Of a stretch of DNA of 64,000 nt, positions 45,505 through 55,653 are shown piece after piece. Numbering within the stretch: position 1 is the first letter of the stretch; the number at the start of each line of letters is the position of its first letter. Source of the DNA: Mycolicibacter hiberniae (GTDB lineage Bacteria > Actinomycetota > Actinomycetes > Mycobacteriales > Mycobacteriaceae); assembly GCF_010729485.1 (NCBI RefSeq), contig NZ_AP022609.1, forward strand, positions 1,178,001 through 1,242,000, given 5' to 3'. The notes below the pieces were generated by a model. It made no database searches, was not told where the DNA came from, and saw nothing but the letters and a program-made list of their open reading frames with translations. The position numbers were made by a program, and so were the translations under genes.

Positions 45505-47079
45505 TCACCCGTTCGCGGCGATGTCTTCCAGCACCGCGAACATGGTGCGCGTCGGCACCCCGGTGCCGCCCTTTCCGGTGTACCCCCACGGGCCGCCGGA
45601 GTTGTACGCCGGCCCGGCGACGTCGATGTGCACCCATTCGACGCCGTCGGCCACGAACTCACGCAGGTACACCCCGGCGACCAGCATGCCCGCGAAACGC
45701 TGGCCGCTGACGTTGGCCAAGTCGGCCACCGTCGACTTCAGGTCGTCCTTGAGTTCGTCCGGCAGCGGCATCGGCCAGCCGTTCTCGCCGACGGCCTGCG
45801 AGATCGCCGCCACCCGGTCGCGGAAATCCTCCGAGCCCATCACCCCGGGGATACGCGCGCCGAGCGCCACCGTCTGCGCGCCGGTCAGCGTCGAGGTCTC
45901 GATGAGATAGTCCGGGTCGTCCTCGCACGCCCGCACGATCGCATCGGCCAGGATCAGGCGGCCCTCGGCGTCGGTGTTGAGCACCTCGACGGTAGTGCCG
46001 CCGTACTGCGTCAGCACGTCGCCCGGGCGCTGGGCGGTCGACGACGGCATGTTCTCGGCCATCGGCACCGTTGCCGTCACATCGAGCGGAAGGCCGCGGC
46101 GGGCGGCCAGCACCACCGTGGCGATCACGGCGGCCGCCCCGCCCATGTCGGAGGTCATGTGGTGCATCGAGGCAGCCGGCTTGATCGAGATACCGCCGGT
46201 GTCGAACGTGATGCCCTTGCCGACCAGCGCCACCTTCTTGGCGCCGTCCGGATTGGGCACCAGGCGCGACCCGCGGTGAATCAACCGCACCAGTCGCGGC
46301 GGGCGTGCCGAACCCTGGCCCACGCCGATCACGCCGCCGAATCCGGCGTCGGCCAGCGCCGCCTCGTCGAGCACCTCGACCTCCAGCCCGGCGGCCTCGC
46401 CCAGCGCCCGGGCGCGCTCGGCGAACTCGGCCGGATACAGGTGGCTCGGCGGGGTGTTGACCAGATCGCGGGCGGTGGTCACCGCCGCGGCGATGACGGC
46501 TCCCCGGGCGGCGCTCGCTTCGGCCCCGGCCGCCGACGTCAGCACCGTGAGGCTCTGCAGGCCGGGATCCTTCGGGGCCGTCTTCTCGGTGCGGAAGGCG
46601 GTGAACCGGTAGGCCCCCAGCAGTATTCCCTCGACGCCGGCGGCCACCAGGTCGTCCTCGCCCTGGCCGGGCAACCCGCTCAGCGCGCTGATCGCCGCGG
46701 TCGTGCCGTTCAGCGAGCGGGCTGCGGTTCCGGCGGCGCGGCGGACCACGTCGGCCGGCCAGGATTCCCGGGCCTTGCCCAGGCCCACGGTCAGCACGCT
46801 GGCCACCGGAAGCGACGTCACGACCAGTCGGTTGACCTGCTCGCTGCCGCCCTTGGCGCCCAGGGCGCTCAGCGCGGCCTCGATCTCGGCGACCGCCTCG
46901 GCGGGCAGCGCGGGCTCGGTGGCGACGACGACGGCGCCGCGCTCACCGGACTGCGCGCCCGGCTCGGATTCGTCGCCGGCCGAGACCACCGGCACGATCA
47001 GCACCGCCTGGTCGGCGTTGGCGGGCAGCGAGTCGGCGACGGTGACGGAGGGGGCAGGGGAGTGGTGTTCGGTGCTCAC
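45505..47079 (-). CDS. pepB: Leucyl aminopeptidase (M17)
   Basis: A 524-residue cytosol aminopeptidase that removes N-terminal residues from peptides; a Mn/Zn enzyme. The M17 signature [12 protein letters not shown] is present, along with [15 protein letters not shown] and the [11 protein letters not shown] and [20 protein letters not shown]-terminal segments. The GTG at 47079 has AGGGTGAG upstream and lies 11 bp downstream of the adenylate cyclase gene. It matches Rv2213. Confidence 0.95.
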   Translation of the reverse strand: MSTEHHSPAPSVTVADSLPANADQAVLIVPVVSAGDESEPGAQSGERGAVVVATEPALPAEAVAEIEAALSALGAKGGSEQVNRLVVTSLPVASVLTVGLGKARESWPADVVRRAAGTAARSLNGTTAAISALSGLPGQGEDDLVAAGVEGILLGAYRFTAFRTEKTAPKDPGLQSLTVLTSAAGAEASAARGAVIAAAVTTARDLVNTPPSHLYPAEFAERARALGEAAGLEVEVLDEAALADAGFGGVIGVGQGSARPPRLVRLIHRGSRLVPNPDGAKKVALVGKGITFDTGGISIKPAASMHHMTSDMGGAAAVIATVVLAARRGLPLDVTATVPMAENMPSSTAQRPGDVLTQYGGTTVEVLNTDAEGRLILADAIVRACEDDPDYLIETSTLTGAQTVALGARIPGVMGSEDFRDRVAAISQAVGENGWPMPLPDELKDDLKSTVADLANVSGQRFAGMLVAGVYLREFVADGVEWVHIDVAGPAYNSGGPWGYTGKGGTGVPTRTMFAVLEDIAANG

Positions 47080-47090
47080 AAGGACTCACC

Positions 47091-48179
47091 CTAACGATCG
47101 GCGTGCGGGTGCAGCTGGTACGCCGGGACGGGTTCGTCGAACCCCTTGAGCGTCAAGGGATCCTGAACTATGACCGGCCAGTTCGGCAGTTCGGCGCGCA
47201 CGCAGGACGAGGCGAGCACCTGTCCGGGTGCGGCGACGTCCACCAGGCGAGCGGCCAGATTGACCGGGGTGCCGAAGTAGTCGCCGTTGATCGCGACGAT
47301 CTCGCCATAGCCCAGCCCGGCGCGCACCTGCAGGCCGGCAGCGCGGGCCTCGGGGTGATTGACCAGGTCGATCGCCGCTCTGGCCAGCAGTTCCCCGGTC
47401 GCGCTCACCCACATCACCGCGTCGCCGATGAACTTGACCACCCGCCCGCCGTCGCGGTGCACCACGTCGGCGACGGTGGCGGTGAAATCGGTGAGCAGCG
47501 TGGCCAGTTCGGTGGCGGTGAGCACCCTGGTCAGGGCGGTGAACCCGGTCAGGTCGGCGAACCCCACGCCGCACATCAGCCCCATCGTCGGCCCGCCGGC
47601 CAGGGCCTCCAGGAAGGTCCGGAGAGTGACCTGGTGCTGGCGGTGAACGGTGTCGATCATGGCGCCTATGCGCGGGATGTACTCCGCGACCGCGCGCCAC
47701 GACCGGGCGGTACGCAGCTCGTCGCGGGTGTGGCCGAGCCACATGTCGGGCTCGCTGAGCCGGATCATCGACGACTCGGCCTCGGCCAGCCGCGCCATCG
47801 TCGCTCCCAATACCCGCAGGAAGCCGTCCACGGGCTCGCCGAGAAAGGACCGCATCTGACGCCAGGTGGCCAAGGCGTCGACGTCGGCCTGGCTCAGCGC
47901 GGCGGTGTCCGGGCTGGGGACGGTGAGCCCGAGCATCCGCCAGGCCTGGGCCACCTCGGCCACCGGCACGTCGAGGGCCTCGGCGGCCGTCCGCAGGGTG
48001 AAGATCGGGGGACCCGAGCGGCCCACGGCGTCACCGGCCAGGCCGAACAGCCTGCCCTGGCGCTCGGCCTGCACCATCTCCTCGGCGGTGAACCCCAGAC
48101 CGTCGAGGTATTCGATGAGGCCGGCGCGGGCCCTCGCATCGGCGATGCCGGCGGCTTCGAGCGCATCCCAATCCACCAT
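47091..48179 (-). CDS. Class III adenylate cyclase, Rv2212-type
   Basis: A 362-residue cyclase making cAMP. The N-terminal half (about 1-165) is the regulatory domain found in Rv1264 and Rv2212, the pH- and fatty-acid-responsive type. The C-terminal catalytic domain has the first metal-binding Asp in GFADLTGFTAL, the second in KFIGDAVMWV with the adenine-binding Lys, and NLAARLVDVAAPGQVLAS with the transition-state Asn and Arg. The start ATG at 48179 lies 32 bp from the divergent gcvT start. It runs in the same direction as pepB. Confidence 0.93.
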   Translation of the reverse strand: MVDWDALEAAGIADARARAGLIEYLDGLGFTAEEMVQAERQGRLFGLAGDAVGRSGPPIFTLRTAAEALDVPVAEVAQAWRMLGLTVPSPDTAALSQADVDALATWRQMRSFLGEPVDGFLRVLGATMARLAEAESSMIRLSEPDMWLGHTRDELRTARSWRAVAEYIPRIGAMIDTVHRQHQVTLRTFLEALAGGPTMGLMCGVGFADLTGFTALTRVLTATELATLLTDFTATVADVVHRDGGRVVKFIGDAVMWVSATGELLARAAIDLVNHPEARAAGLQVRAGLGYGEIVAINGDYFGTPVNLAARLVDVAAPGQVLASSCVRAELPNWPVIVQDPLTLKGFDEPVPAYQLHPHADR

Positions 48180-48211
48180 TTACATAAGTGTGCCCACTAG
48201 GCTGGCTCGTC

Positions 48212-49306
48212 GTGAGCGAACTGCAACACGGACCCCTGGAAGACCGGCACCGCGCCCTGGGCGCCAGCTTCGCCGAGTTCGGCGGCTGGCTGATGCCGGT
48301 GTCCTACGCCGGTACCGTCGCCGAGCACAACGCGACCCGCAACACCGTGGGGCTTTTCGATGTCAGCCACCTCGGCAAGGCGACCGTGCGGGGTGCGGGC
48401 GCGGCCGGGTTCGTCAACGCCACGCTGACCAACGACCTCGGCCGGATCTCCCCGGGGCAGGCGCAGTACACCTTGTGCTGCAACGAATCCGGTGGCGTCA
48501 TCGACGACCTGATCGCCTACTACGTCGCCGACGACGAGATCTTCCTGGTGCCCAACGCCGCCAACACCGCGGCGGTGGTCTCGGTTCTGCAGGAGGTGGC
48601 GCCGGCCGGGGTGACGGTCACCGACGAACACCGCTCGCGGGCGGTGCTGGCGGTGCAGGGTCCGCGATCGACCGAGGTGGTGGCCGGGCTCGGGCTGCCC
48701 ACCGAGATGGACTACATGGCGTTCGCCGACGCGGACTTCGCCGGGGTGTCGGTCCGGGTCTGTCGGTCCGGCTACACCGGCGAACACGGCTTCGAGCTGC
48801 TGCCGGAGTGGGATTCCGCGGAGGTGGTGTTCGACGCGCTGGTGGCCGCCGTGACGGAGGCCGGCGGTGAGCTGGCGGGCCTGGGAGCCCGCGACACGCT
48901 GCGCACCGAGATGGGTTACCCGCTGCACGGTCACGAACTGTCGCCGACCATTTCGCCGCTGCAGGCCCGCTGCGGCTGGGCGATCGGCTGGAAGAAGGAA
49001 TCCTTCCTGGGCCGCGACGCGCTGCTGGCCGAGAAGGCAGCCGGTCCCGCGCGGCTGTTGCGCGGGCTGCGTGCCACCGGCCGCGGGGTGCTGCGTGCCG
49101 ACTTGGCGGTACTCGACGGCGACCGCCGGGTGGGGGTCACCACCTCGGGCACATTCTCGCCGACGCTCAAGACCGGCATCGCGCTGGCGCTGATCGACGT
49201 CGAGGCGGGCGTGCAGGACGGCGCCCAGCTCACCGTCGACGTGCGGGGCCGTGCGGTCGAGTGCGAGGTGGTGACCCCGCCGTTCGTCACGGCAAAAACC
49301 CGCTAG
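48212..49306 (+). CDS. gcvT: Glycine cleavage system T protein (aminomethyltransferase)
   Basis: A 364-residue folate-dependent aminomethyltransferase of the glycine cleavage system. It has [56 protein letters not shown] and [13 protein letters not shown]. The GTG at 48212 gives a standard N-terminus [13 protein letters not shown]; an in-frame start at 48188 adds eight residues and has no ribosome binding site. It matches Rv2211c. ilvE follows in the same direction after 23 bp. Confidence 0.94.
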   Translation: MSELQHGPLEDRHRALGASFAEFGGWLMPVSYAGTVAEHNATRNTVGLFDVSHLGKATVRGAGAAGFVNATLTNDLGRISPGQAQYTLCCNESGGVIDDLIAYYVADDEIFLVPNAANTAAVVSVLQEVAPAGVTVTDEHRSRAVLAVQGPRSTEVVAGLGLPTEMDYMAFADADFAGVSVRVCRSGYTGEHGFELLPEWDSAEVVFDALVAAVTEAGGELAGLGARDTLRTEMGYPLHGHELSPTISPLQARCGWAIGWKKESFLGRDALLAEKAAGPARLLRGLRATGRGVLRADLAVLDGDRRVGVTTSGTFSPTLKTGIALALIDVEAGVQDGAQLTVDVRGRAVECEVVTPPFVTAKTR

Positions 49307-49329
49307 CGCACCGGTTATACAATCGCTGC

Positions 49330-50436
49330 ATGACGAGTAGCCTCCTCGACTTCCACGTGTCGGTCACCACCAACCCGACGCCCGACGAGGTGCGCGAATC
49401 CATTTTGGCTGAGCCGGGTTTCGGCAAGTACCACACCGATCACATGGTTTCGATCGACTACACCGTGGACGCGGGTTGGCACAATGCGCGGGTCATTCCC
49501 TACGGGCCCATCGAATTGGACCCGTCGGCCATCGTTTTGCACTACGCACAGGAAGTGTTCGAAGGGCTCAAGGCCTACCGGTGGACCGACGGATCGATCG
49601 TCTCGTTCCGGCCCGAGGCCAACGCCGCCCGGATGCGGGCGTCGTCGCGGCGGCTGGCGATCCCGGAGCTGCCCGACGAGCTGTTCATCGAGTCGCTGCG
49701 GCAGCTGATCGCCGTGGACGCGGCCTGGGTGCCGACCGCCGGCGGTGAGGAGTCGCTGTACCTGCGCCCATTCGTCTTCGCCACCGAGCCGGGGCTGGGG
49801 GTGCGCCCGTCCAACGAGTACCGCTGCCTGGTGATGGGCTCGCCGGCCGGCGCGTACTTCAAGGGCGGGATCAAGCCGGTCAGCGTGTGGCTGTCGACAG
49901 AGTATGTGCGGGCCTGCCCGGGTGGGACCGGCGCCGCCAAGTTCGGCGGCAACTACGCGGCGTCGCTGGTCGCCCAGGCACAGGCCGCCGAACATGGCTG
50001 CGACCAGGTGGTGTGGCTGGACGCCGCCGAGCGGCGCTACGTCGAAGAGATGGGTGGCATGAACCTGTTCTTCGTGTTCGGCACCGGTGGCTCGGCGCGG
50101 CTGGTGACGCCCGAGCTGTCCGGCTCGCTGCTGCCCGGCATCACCCGCGACTCCTTGCTGCAGTTGGCGACCGATGCCGGTTTCAGCGTCGAAGAGCGCA
50201 AGATCGACGTCAGCGAATGGCAGAAGAAGGCCGCATCGGGGGAGATCACCGAGGTGTTCGCCTGCGGGACGGCCGCGGTCATCACGCCCGTGTCGCACGT
50301 CAAGTCCGCGGACGGCGAGTTCACCATCGCCGACGGTCAGCCCGGTGAGGTCACCATGGCGTTGCGCGACACCCTGACCGGAATCCAGCGCGGCACCTTC
50401 GCCGACACCCACGGGTGGATGGCCCGGCTGGACTAA
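49330..50436 (+). CDS. ilvE: Branched-chain amino acid aminotransferase
   Basis: A 368-residue PLP enzyme for the last step of valine, leucine and isoleucine synthesis and, in mycobacteria, methionine regeneration. The PLP Lys is in [15 protein letters not shown], and [10 protein letters not shown] and [14 protein letters not shown] bind the cofactor phosphate. Same length as Rv2210c. The ATG at 49330 is 23 bp after gcvT. Its stop overlaps the stop codon of the convergent PGRS gene (CTAA). Confidence 0.96.
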   Translation: MTSSLLDFHVSVTTNPTPDEVRESILAEPGFGKYHTDHMVSIDYTVDAGWHNARVIPYGPIELDPSAIVLHYAQEVFEGLKAYRWTDGSIVSFRPEANAARMRASSRRLAIPELPDELFIESLRQLIAVDAAWVPTAGGEESLYLRPFVFATEPGLGVRPSNEYRCLVMGSPAGAYFKGGIKPVSVWLSTEYVRACPGGTGAAKFGGNYAASLVAQAQAAEHGCDQVVWLDAAERRYVEEMGGMNLFFVFGTGGSARLVTPELSGSLLPGITRDSLLQLATDAGFSVEERKIDVSEWQKKAASGEITEVFACGTAAVITPVSHVKSADGEFTIADGQPGEVTMALRDTLTGIQRGTFADTHGWMARLD

Positions 50437-52604
50437 CCCGTAACGCCCGGTGTGCCGGGCGTTCCGTCGGGGCTGCCCGGACCACCGTTACCGCCGGAGG
50501 CACCGGCGCCGTCGGTGGTGCTGCCGCCGGCACCGCCCACACCGCCGGCACCGCTGGCGCCCGGATGAGCGACACCACCGGCCCCGCCGGTTCCACCCCA
50601 GCCGCCCGTGGCGGTGCCCTGGACCGCGGTGGCCGCGTTGCCGCCGGCGCCGCCGTCGCCGCCCACACCGCCGATGTCATCGTTGTAGCCGTCGGCTCCT
50701 CCGTCGACGAAGCCGTCGGCAATGCCGCCGACGCCGCCGGTCCCGCCACCGCCGCCGATCGCGCCTTGCCCGATCACGGTGGTACTACCACCCGTGCCGT
50801 GGCCGCCCGTGCCGCCGACGCCGCCATTTCCACCGGTTCCGAGATTGAAGGCCATACCCCCGGTGCCGCCGGTCCCGCCCCGCCCGCCCTGGCCGTAGCC
50901 GCCGCCGACGCCACGGATTCCCGTGCCGTCCCCGCCGACGCCACCGGCCCCACCGACCCCGCCCGTGCTGCCGACTCCGATGCCGCGGCCGCCCTCGCCG
51001 CCAGTCCCGCCGGAGCCGCCCACTCCCGCGACCTGGCCGAAAATGTCGAGACCGCTACCGGTGCCACCGCTACTACCTGCACCGCCCGCACCACCGGTGC
51101 CGCCGGCACTGCCGGTGCCGCCCCCGCCGCCGCCACCACCACCAGCGGTGGTCCCCAAGGCGGCGGCTGCCCCCATGCCGCCCACGCCGCCCACGCCGCC
51201 GCTGTCAGCGCCGCCGTGACCGCCGTTGCCGCCGGCACCGGTGCCGGCGACGCCGAATCCGGATGTCCCACCGGCGCCGCCGGCGGCACCGATCGCGCCG
51301 CCGCTGCCGTTTCCGCCCGTGCCCCCGTCGCCACCTGCTCCGCCGAATTCACCTGAGCCGCCCGCCCCACCGCCGTTGCCGCGACCCGCGGAGTAGCCGA
51401 CGCCGCTGGCGTCTCCACCGTCACCGCCGCGGCCCCCGGCGCCGCCGGTTCCGGAGTACCTGCCGCCGGGGCCGGTCCCGCTGTTCCCGCCGTGCCAGCC
51501 GACTCCGCCAGAGCCGCCTTGTCCGGAGGTGGTTCCGCCGTTTCCCCCGTTGCCGCCGTTGCCCCCGGCCCCGCCGCCGCCCACCCCGGTGACGGTGTTA
51601 CCGCCGTTGCCACCGAGACCGCCGTAGCCGCCGCCACCTCCGTTGCCCACGGCGCCCGCGGCCCCCCCGCCGTTGCCGCCGTTGCCGCCGGCTCCGCCGA
51701 TGCCGCCGTCACCGAAGAGGGCGAAGGTACTTCCTCCTTGGCCGCCGTACCAGCCGTCACCGCCCACTACGCCGGCGGCGCCGTTGCCGCCGTCCCCGCC
51801 GTGCCCGCCGGTTCCGCCGTTGCCGAATAGCCAGCTCGCCGCGTCGCCGCCGTCGCCGCCATAGGCGCCGTTGAAGCCGTTGGCGCCGTCGCCGCCGTCG
51901 CCACCATCGCCGCCGTGGCCCATGAAGGTCCCGCCGTTGCCGCCGTCGCCGCCGTCGCCGGGATAGTCGCCGGAGCCGAATCCGCCTCCGTGGCCGCCGT
52001 CGCCGCCGTTGCCGAAGAATCCGGCGTCGCCGCCGGCGCCGCCCCAGCCGCCGACAGCGGTCCCGCCGTCGCCGCCGTCGCCGAACCACAGCCCGCCGGC
52101 GCCGCCCATGGCCTGCTCGTTGGTGCCGCCGTCGATGCCGTCGGCGCCGTTGCCGATCAGCAGTTGGTCGTTGCCGAAGGTGTCGTTGATCCAGTCGCTG
52201 ATCGCGTTACCGGAGGGGGTGGCCAGCCATTCCTGGCCGGCTTGGTACAGCGGGGCATAGACCCAGGTCTCGAACAGCTCTGCCATGGTGGGGTCGCCCG
52301 CGGCAGCCGGGCCGAGCGCGCTGTCGGGGCCGCTGAAGCTGCTCAAAAAGCTGCCCCAGTCTGCTGTTTCGAGCCCGGCGGTGTCCTCCCCGGCCAGCCA
52401 CGACCAGGAGGCCGGGTCGACTATGTCGGCGATCCAATCGATCAGCGGGTCCGCCTGGGCCGGTGCGCCGGCCAGTGGGCACATGCCGAACGCCATGAAG
52501 GCGCCGACCGTGCCGCCCAGCCCCAGCAGCCTGGTCGCGCGACGGGGGTGGTTGAAGAGGGTGGGTGGGTTGGTGCGCCGCCGATGAAGTCGCTGAAGGT
52601 CCAT
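50433..52604 (-). CDS. PGRS-type glycine-rich protein with signal peptide, no PE domain
   Basis: A 723-residue protein. Residues 1-50 form a basic, hydrophobic signal peptide ending near GAPAQADP. Residues about 52-150 form a non-repeat segment ([33 protein letters not shown]), and from about residue 155 to the end there are Gly-Gly-X repeats ([13 protein letters not shown] and similar), the PGRS type. The N-terminal segment is not a PE domain; PE_PGRS proteins would have a PE start instead. The LIGNGADG boundary matches the linker of PE_PGRS proteins. It is probably exported to the cell surface. AGGAG lies seven bases before the ATG. The reverse strand is open because of repeat composition only. 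Confidence 0.88.
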   Translation of the reverse strand: MDLQRLHRRRTNPPTLFNHPRRATRLLGLGGTVGAFMAFGMCPLAGAPAQADPLIDWIADIVDPASWSWLAGEDTAGLETADWGSFLSSFSGPDSALGPAAAGDPTMAELFETWVYAPLYQAGQEWLATPSGNAISDWINDTFGNDQLLIGNGADGIDGGTNEQAMGGAGGLWFGDGGDGGTAVGGWGGAGGDAGFFGNGGDGGHGGGFGSGDYPGDGGDGGNGGTFMGHGGDGGDGGDGANGFNGAYGGDGGDAASWLFGNGGTGGHGGDGGNGAAGVVGGDGWYGGQGGSTFALFGDGGIGGAGGNGGNGGGAAGAVGNGGGGGYGGLGGNGGNTVTGVGGGGAGGNGGNGGNGGTTSGQGGSGGVGWHGGNSGTGPGGRYSGTGGAGGRGGDGGDASGVGYSAGRGNGGGAGGSGEFGGAGGDGGTGGNGSGGAIGAAGGAGGTSGFGVAGTGAGGNGGHGGADSGGVGGVGGMGAAAALGTTAGGGGGGGGGTGSAGGTGGAGGAGSSGGTGSGLDIFGQVAGVGGSGGTGGEGGRGIGVGSTGGVGGAGGVGGDGTGIRGVGGGYGQGGRGGTGGTGGMAFNLGTGGNGGVGGTGGHGTGGSTTVIGQGAIGGGGGTGGVGGIADGFVDGGADGYNDDIGGVGGDGGAGGNAATAVQGTATGGWGGTGGAGGVAHPGASGAGGVGGAGGSTTDGAGASGGNGGPGSPDGTPGTPGVTG

Positions 52605-52670
52605 GATCCGCTCCTCATGATTCTGACCGTCTGATCAGCGCCGACGCTATGGTCGTTCACAGGATGCGGA

Positions 52671-52690
52671 TGCAGTAGTGCACTACTGCA
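52671..52690. promoter_or_regulatory. Perfect 20-bp palindrome upstream of the PGRS gene
   Basis: The sequence TGCAGTAGTGCACTACTGCA equals its own reverse complement over all 20 bases. Its centre lies about 76 bp before the PGRS ATG, and about 30 bp upstream of a TANNNT-like element (TAGCGT on the minus strand at 52644-52649), so it would overlap the -35 zone. A repressor or activator dimer of the TetR, MarR or GntR type is the likely ligand. It lies between the PGRS gene and the 54-residue gene. Confidence 0.6.
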
Positions 52691-52785
52691 GTTTCGGCTG
52701 GATCACCAGCGCGGGAAGCACGAGGTGGCCTCTGGCGCGCTCCGGTGCCGCGAGCGCCAGCATCGTGGCGGGAAACGTGGGGTGA

Positions 52786-52950
52786 TCAGCGGCGCAGATC
52801 GGGGGACCCGCCGACGCGATCGGCCAGCGGGCGCAGATCCTCGGCCATCTCGTACCAATAGGTGGTGTCATCCCGATCCTCGAAGGTGCCGTCGATCATC
52901 GCCTTACGTGATTCGCGGCTTCGCTTGCTGTAGTTGTGGTGACGCCCCAT
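52786..52950 (-). CDS. 54-residue hypothetical protein
   Basis: A small protein of 54 residues starting MGRHHNYSKRSRESRKAM, followed by an acidic FEDRDDTTYWYEMAEDL and ending in PDLRR. The N-terminal part is very basic and the middle is acidic and aromatic. GGGGGAT lies five bases before the ATG. It has its own promoter-like sequence (52979-53008). I recognise no family; the charge pattern could suit a nucleic-acid or protein partner, which is speculation. Confidence 0.6.
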   Translation of the reverse strand: MGRHHNYSKRSRESRKAMIDGTFEDRDDTTYWYEMAEDLRPLADRVGGSPDLRR

Positions 52951-52966
52951 CTGATATCCCCCTTTT

Positions 52967-53008
52967 TGTTAACGTTGCATGTTAACGTTCGTTCCACGAT
53001 ACATGCAA
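52967..53008 (-). promoter_or_regulatory. Promoter with two TGTTAACGTT repeats upstream of the 54-residue gene
   Basis: TGTTAACGTT occurs twice as a direct repeat, at 52967-52976 and 52980-52989, starts 13 bp apart. Read on the minus strand, TTGCAT (53003-53008) and TAACAT (52979-52984) are separated by 18 bases and could be the -35 and -10 elements. One repeat then covers the -10 and the other the start point, the arrangement expected for a repressor operator. Confidence 0.5.
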
Positions 53009-53092
53009 TAGCGGGGCGAGGAACCACCCAATCGGAGAATAATCCGCCAGGCCGGACAGTTTCGGAAATTGCAGCAGGCTGGGCCGGGGCGC

Positions 53093-53824
53093 TCAGAGCG
53101 CGGCCATTGTCACCGCAGCTACCGCGGTGGCCCCCTCGACGACCGCGCCCAGCACATCGCCGGTGATCCCGCCGAAACGGCGCACGCAGTGTCGGACCAG
53201 GGTGATCGAGCAGCCCAGGGCCAGGGCCACGGCTACCGGCCCATGCCACGGCTGCGCACCGGCGGGGACCGCCGCCGCGATCAGCGCCGCAACCCAGGCT
53301 GCCGCCACCGGCAACGGCTGGCTGCCGGCCACCGTCGCGCCGAGCACGCTGCCCTCGGCCGCGGGCACCGAACGCCGGCAGGCCAGCACGGCGGCCACCC
53401 GGCCCGCACACACCGCGAGCACGATCTGCCCGGCGCCCAGCAGCGGGAACGCCGTCGCCTGCAATCCGATCACCATGACCACCGCAACCACCCCGAACGG
53501 GCCGGTCGCGCCTTCGCGCATCACCTGCAGCGCCTGGGCGGCAGGCCGGTAGCAACCCAAACCGTCGGCGGTGTCGGCCACCCCGTCGATGTGCAGGCCC
53601 CGGGTGGCGGCCAGCAGCGCCGCCACCGCCAGCAGCCCCGTCACCGGGCTGCCCGGTCCGAAGGCCAGCCCGCCGGCCCACACCACGCCCGCCGCCAGCG
53701 CCCCCAGCGCGGCGCCGATCACCGGCAACGCCGTCAGCGCGCCACGGCCCGGGGGGCCGGTCATGGCTCCGGGGAGCCGCAGCGCCGTGCCGAATCCCGC
53801 CGCGGCGGCCAGCGACCGGATCAC
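53093..53824 (-). CDS. cobS: Cobalamin synthase (adenosylcobinamide-GDP ribazoletransferase)
   Basis: A 243-residue membrane enzyme that joins adenosylcobinamide-GDP with alpha-ribazole. It has several membrane segments, [18 protein letters not shown] with the His/Asp motif near residue 75, and [17 protein letters not shown]. The GTG at 53824 overlaps the cobT stop (GTGA), so CobT and CobS are made in step. Matches Rv2208. Confidence 0.94.
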   Translation of the reverse strand: MIRSLAAAAGFGTALRLPGAMTGPPGRGALTALPVIGAALGALAAGVVWAGGLAFGPGSPVTGLLAVAALLAATRGLHIDGVADTADGLGCYRPAAQALQVMREGATGPFGVVAVVMVIGLQATAFPLLGAGQIVLAVCAGRVAAVLACRRSVPAAEGSVLGATVAGSQPLPVAAAWVAALIAAAVPAGAQPWHGPVAVALALGCSITLVRHCVRRFGGITGDVLGAVVEGATAVAAVTMAAL

Positions 53825-54885
53825 CCGGACGCCCCGTCGGCCGGCCCGGACACCCCCGCCTCGGCGAAAGTGGCCATCGACGACAACGCCGAAACCGCGG
53901 CGCGCAGCACCGGGAGGGCAACCGCGGCGCCGGTACCCTCGCCCAGCCGCATCTGCAGGTCGAGGATCGGTTCGGTGCCCAGTGCGGCGCACGCCAGCGC
54001 GTGAGCCGGCTCGGGGGAGCGGTGACCGGCCTGCCACCAGGCCCGGGCGCCGGGGGCCAGCCGATCGGCCGCCAGGGCAGCGGCCGTGGAAGCCAGGCCG
54101 TCGAGCAGCACCGGGGTGCGGCGCACCGCTGCCTGGGCGCAGAAGCCCGCCAGCGCCGCCACGTCGGCGCCGCCGCAGCAGCGCAGCAGTCCGATCGGGT
54201 CCGCGTGCTGCGGGCGGGACCGGAACAGCGCGTCGCGCACCGCCGCGGTCTTGCGGGCCCAGCCGGCATCATCGATCCCGGTCCCGTGCCCGACCGCCTC
54301 AGCGGGTTCGGCGCCGGTCAGTGCGGCGACCAATGTCGTTGCGACGGTGGTGTTTCCGATTCCCATGTCGCCGGGTATCAGCAGGTCGGCCCCGCTGTCG
54401 ACCTCCTCGTCGGCGATCCGCCGGCCCGCCTCGAGCGCGGCCAGCACCTCGTCGTGGGTCAGAGCGTCCTCGCAGGTGATGTCGCCGCTGCCGCGGCGCA
54501 CCCGGTAGGTGCTGAGTGTCCCGCCCGGGTCACCGGGGATCGGCCCCGCGACGGCCATGTCCACCACGCGCACCCCGGCCCCGCCGACGGCGGCCAGCGC
54601 GTTGACAGCCGCCCCGCCACGGTCGATGTTGGCGACCATCTGTGCCGTCACCTCCGGGGGATAGGCCGACACGCGTCCGCGGGTCACGCCGTGATCGCCG
54701 GCGAACACCACGATGCGGACGCGTTCGAACTGTCGCGGCGGGCACTGCCCCTGGCAGGCCGCCACCCAGACCGACAGCGTCTCCAGGCGCCCCAGGGAAC
54801 CCGGTGGCTTGGTCAGCGAGTTCTGCCGGGCGCGGGCGGCGGTCGCCGCCGCGGCGTCGGGCGGGCTGACCGGGGGGAAATCCAT
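53821..54885 (-). CDS. cobT: Nicotinate-nucleotide--dimethylbenzimidazole phosphoribosyltransferase
   Basis: A 354-residue CobT that makes alpha-ribazole phosphate for the lower ligand of cobalamin. Landmarks are [10 protein letters not shown] near residue 26, [25 protein letters not shown], the [18 protein letters not shown] block (catalytic loop), and the C-terminal [20 protein letters not shown] with the catalytic Glu. The ATG at 54885 is 24 bp from the DUF3043 gene. cobS overlaps its stop. cobD, which lies near surf1 in M. tuberculosis, is missing from its usual place here. Confidence 0.96.
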   Translation of the reverse strand: MDFPPVSPPDAAAATAARARQNSLTKPPGSLGRLETLSVWVAACQGQCPPRQFERVRIVVFAGDHGVTRGRVSAYPPEVTAQMVANIDRGGAAVNALAAVGGAGVRVVDMAVAGPIPGDPGGTLSTYRVRRGSGDITCEDALTHDEVLAALEAGRRIADEEVDSGADLLIPGDMGIGNTTVATTLVAALTGAEPAEAVGHGTGIDDAGWARKTAAVRDALFRSRPQHADPIGLLRCCGGADVAALAGFCAQAAVRRTPVLLDGLASTAAALAADRLAPGARAWWQAGHRSPEPAHALACAALGTEPILDLQMRLGEGTGAAVALPVLRAAVSALSSMATFAEAGVSGPADGASG

Positions 54886-54909
54886 CGCTGTCGGCGGCCG
54901 GGCAGCGCT

Positions 54910-55584
54910 TTAGTTGAGGCCTTCGCCACGCCGCACCTGCGGGCGCGGCGCCCGCATGCGGCGCACCGTCGACGCACGGCCTGCGGCGTAGAGCCCCAGC
55001 CGCCAACGGCTTTCGGTGTTGTCCGGGAACTTTTCGTCGACCAGGCGGCCGACCTTGCGGGCCACCAGCACACCGTCGAGCGCCATCAGGAGCATCAACA
55101 GCATCATCGCCGGCGAGATGTAGTACTGCACCTGCGGCAGGGCCATCATGATGAACATCAGCCCCAGCGCCACCGGCATGAACAGGCCGAGCAGGTTGCG
55201 GCGGGAGTCGACGATGTCGCGAGCGTAGCGGCGCACCGGGCCCCGGTCGCGTTCCAGCAGCGCCGACTCGTCGCCGGCCAGCATCCGCTCCCGCCGTTCG
55301 GCCATGCGCTCCCGGCGCTGTGCCTTGGCGATCCGGCGTTCCTCTTTGCTCAGCTTCGGGCCGGCCAGCGACTTGCGCCGGGCCCGGGCCTCCGCGGCGG
55401 TCATCGGAGCCGGTGCCACCGGACCGCGCCGCCTTGCGGCGCTGCGCTTGGGGGTGGGCCGGCCCTTGGGGGCGGTGCCGCCGCCACGGGCGGAGTCCGC
55501 CGTCCCGGCGCCGTCGAGAGAGACGGCGGAGACTGCGGACTCAGCGGACTGACCCTCGTCTTTTCTGCGCCCCGGCACTTTCAC
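54910..55584 (-). CDS. DUF3043 membrane protein, Rv2206-type
   Basis: A 224-residue protein. The first 90 residues are charged and low-complexity (Ala, Arg, Pro, Lys). Next comes a helical RERMAERRERMLAGDESALLERDRGPVRRYARDIVDSRRNLLG segment, then two close membrane segments (about 135-172) and a polar C-terminus (LYAAGRASTVRRMRAPRPQVRRGEGLN). The GTG at 55584 starts VKVPGRRKDEG. Function unknown; always next to cobT in mycobacteria. It is divergent from the glycerate kinase gene, 69 bp apart. Confidence 0.88.
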   Translation of the reverse strand: MKVPGRRKDEGQSAESAVSAVSLDGAGTADSARGGGTAPKGRPTPKRSAARRRGPVAPAPMTAAEARARRKSLAGPKLSKEERRIAKAQRRERMAERRERMLAGDESALLERDRGPVRRYARDIVDSRRNLLGLFMPVALGLMFIMMALPQVQYYISPAMMLLMLLMALDGVLVARKVGRLVDEKFPDNTESRWRLGLYAAGRASTVRRMRAPRPQVRRGEGLN

Positions 55585-55653
55585 GCCCGCCAGATTACTT
55601 GTCCGGCCCGCCCGGCCTGCGCCGCCGTCCGTCCGGCTCGATAGCCTGCGCAG

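Noticed and set aside
50415..51864. Plus-strand Pro/Ala-rich frames opposite the PGRS gene
   Set aside because: They are the reverse of Gly-codon repeats, without start signals or known domains.
50433..52604. CRISPR-like repetition in the GC-rich repeats
   Set aside because: Repeats are short, imperfect, in frame and encode Gly-Gly-X; there are no constant repeats with unique spacers.
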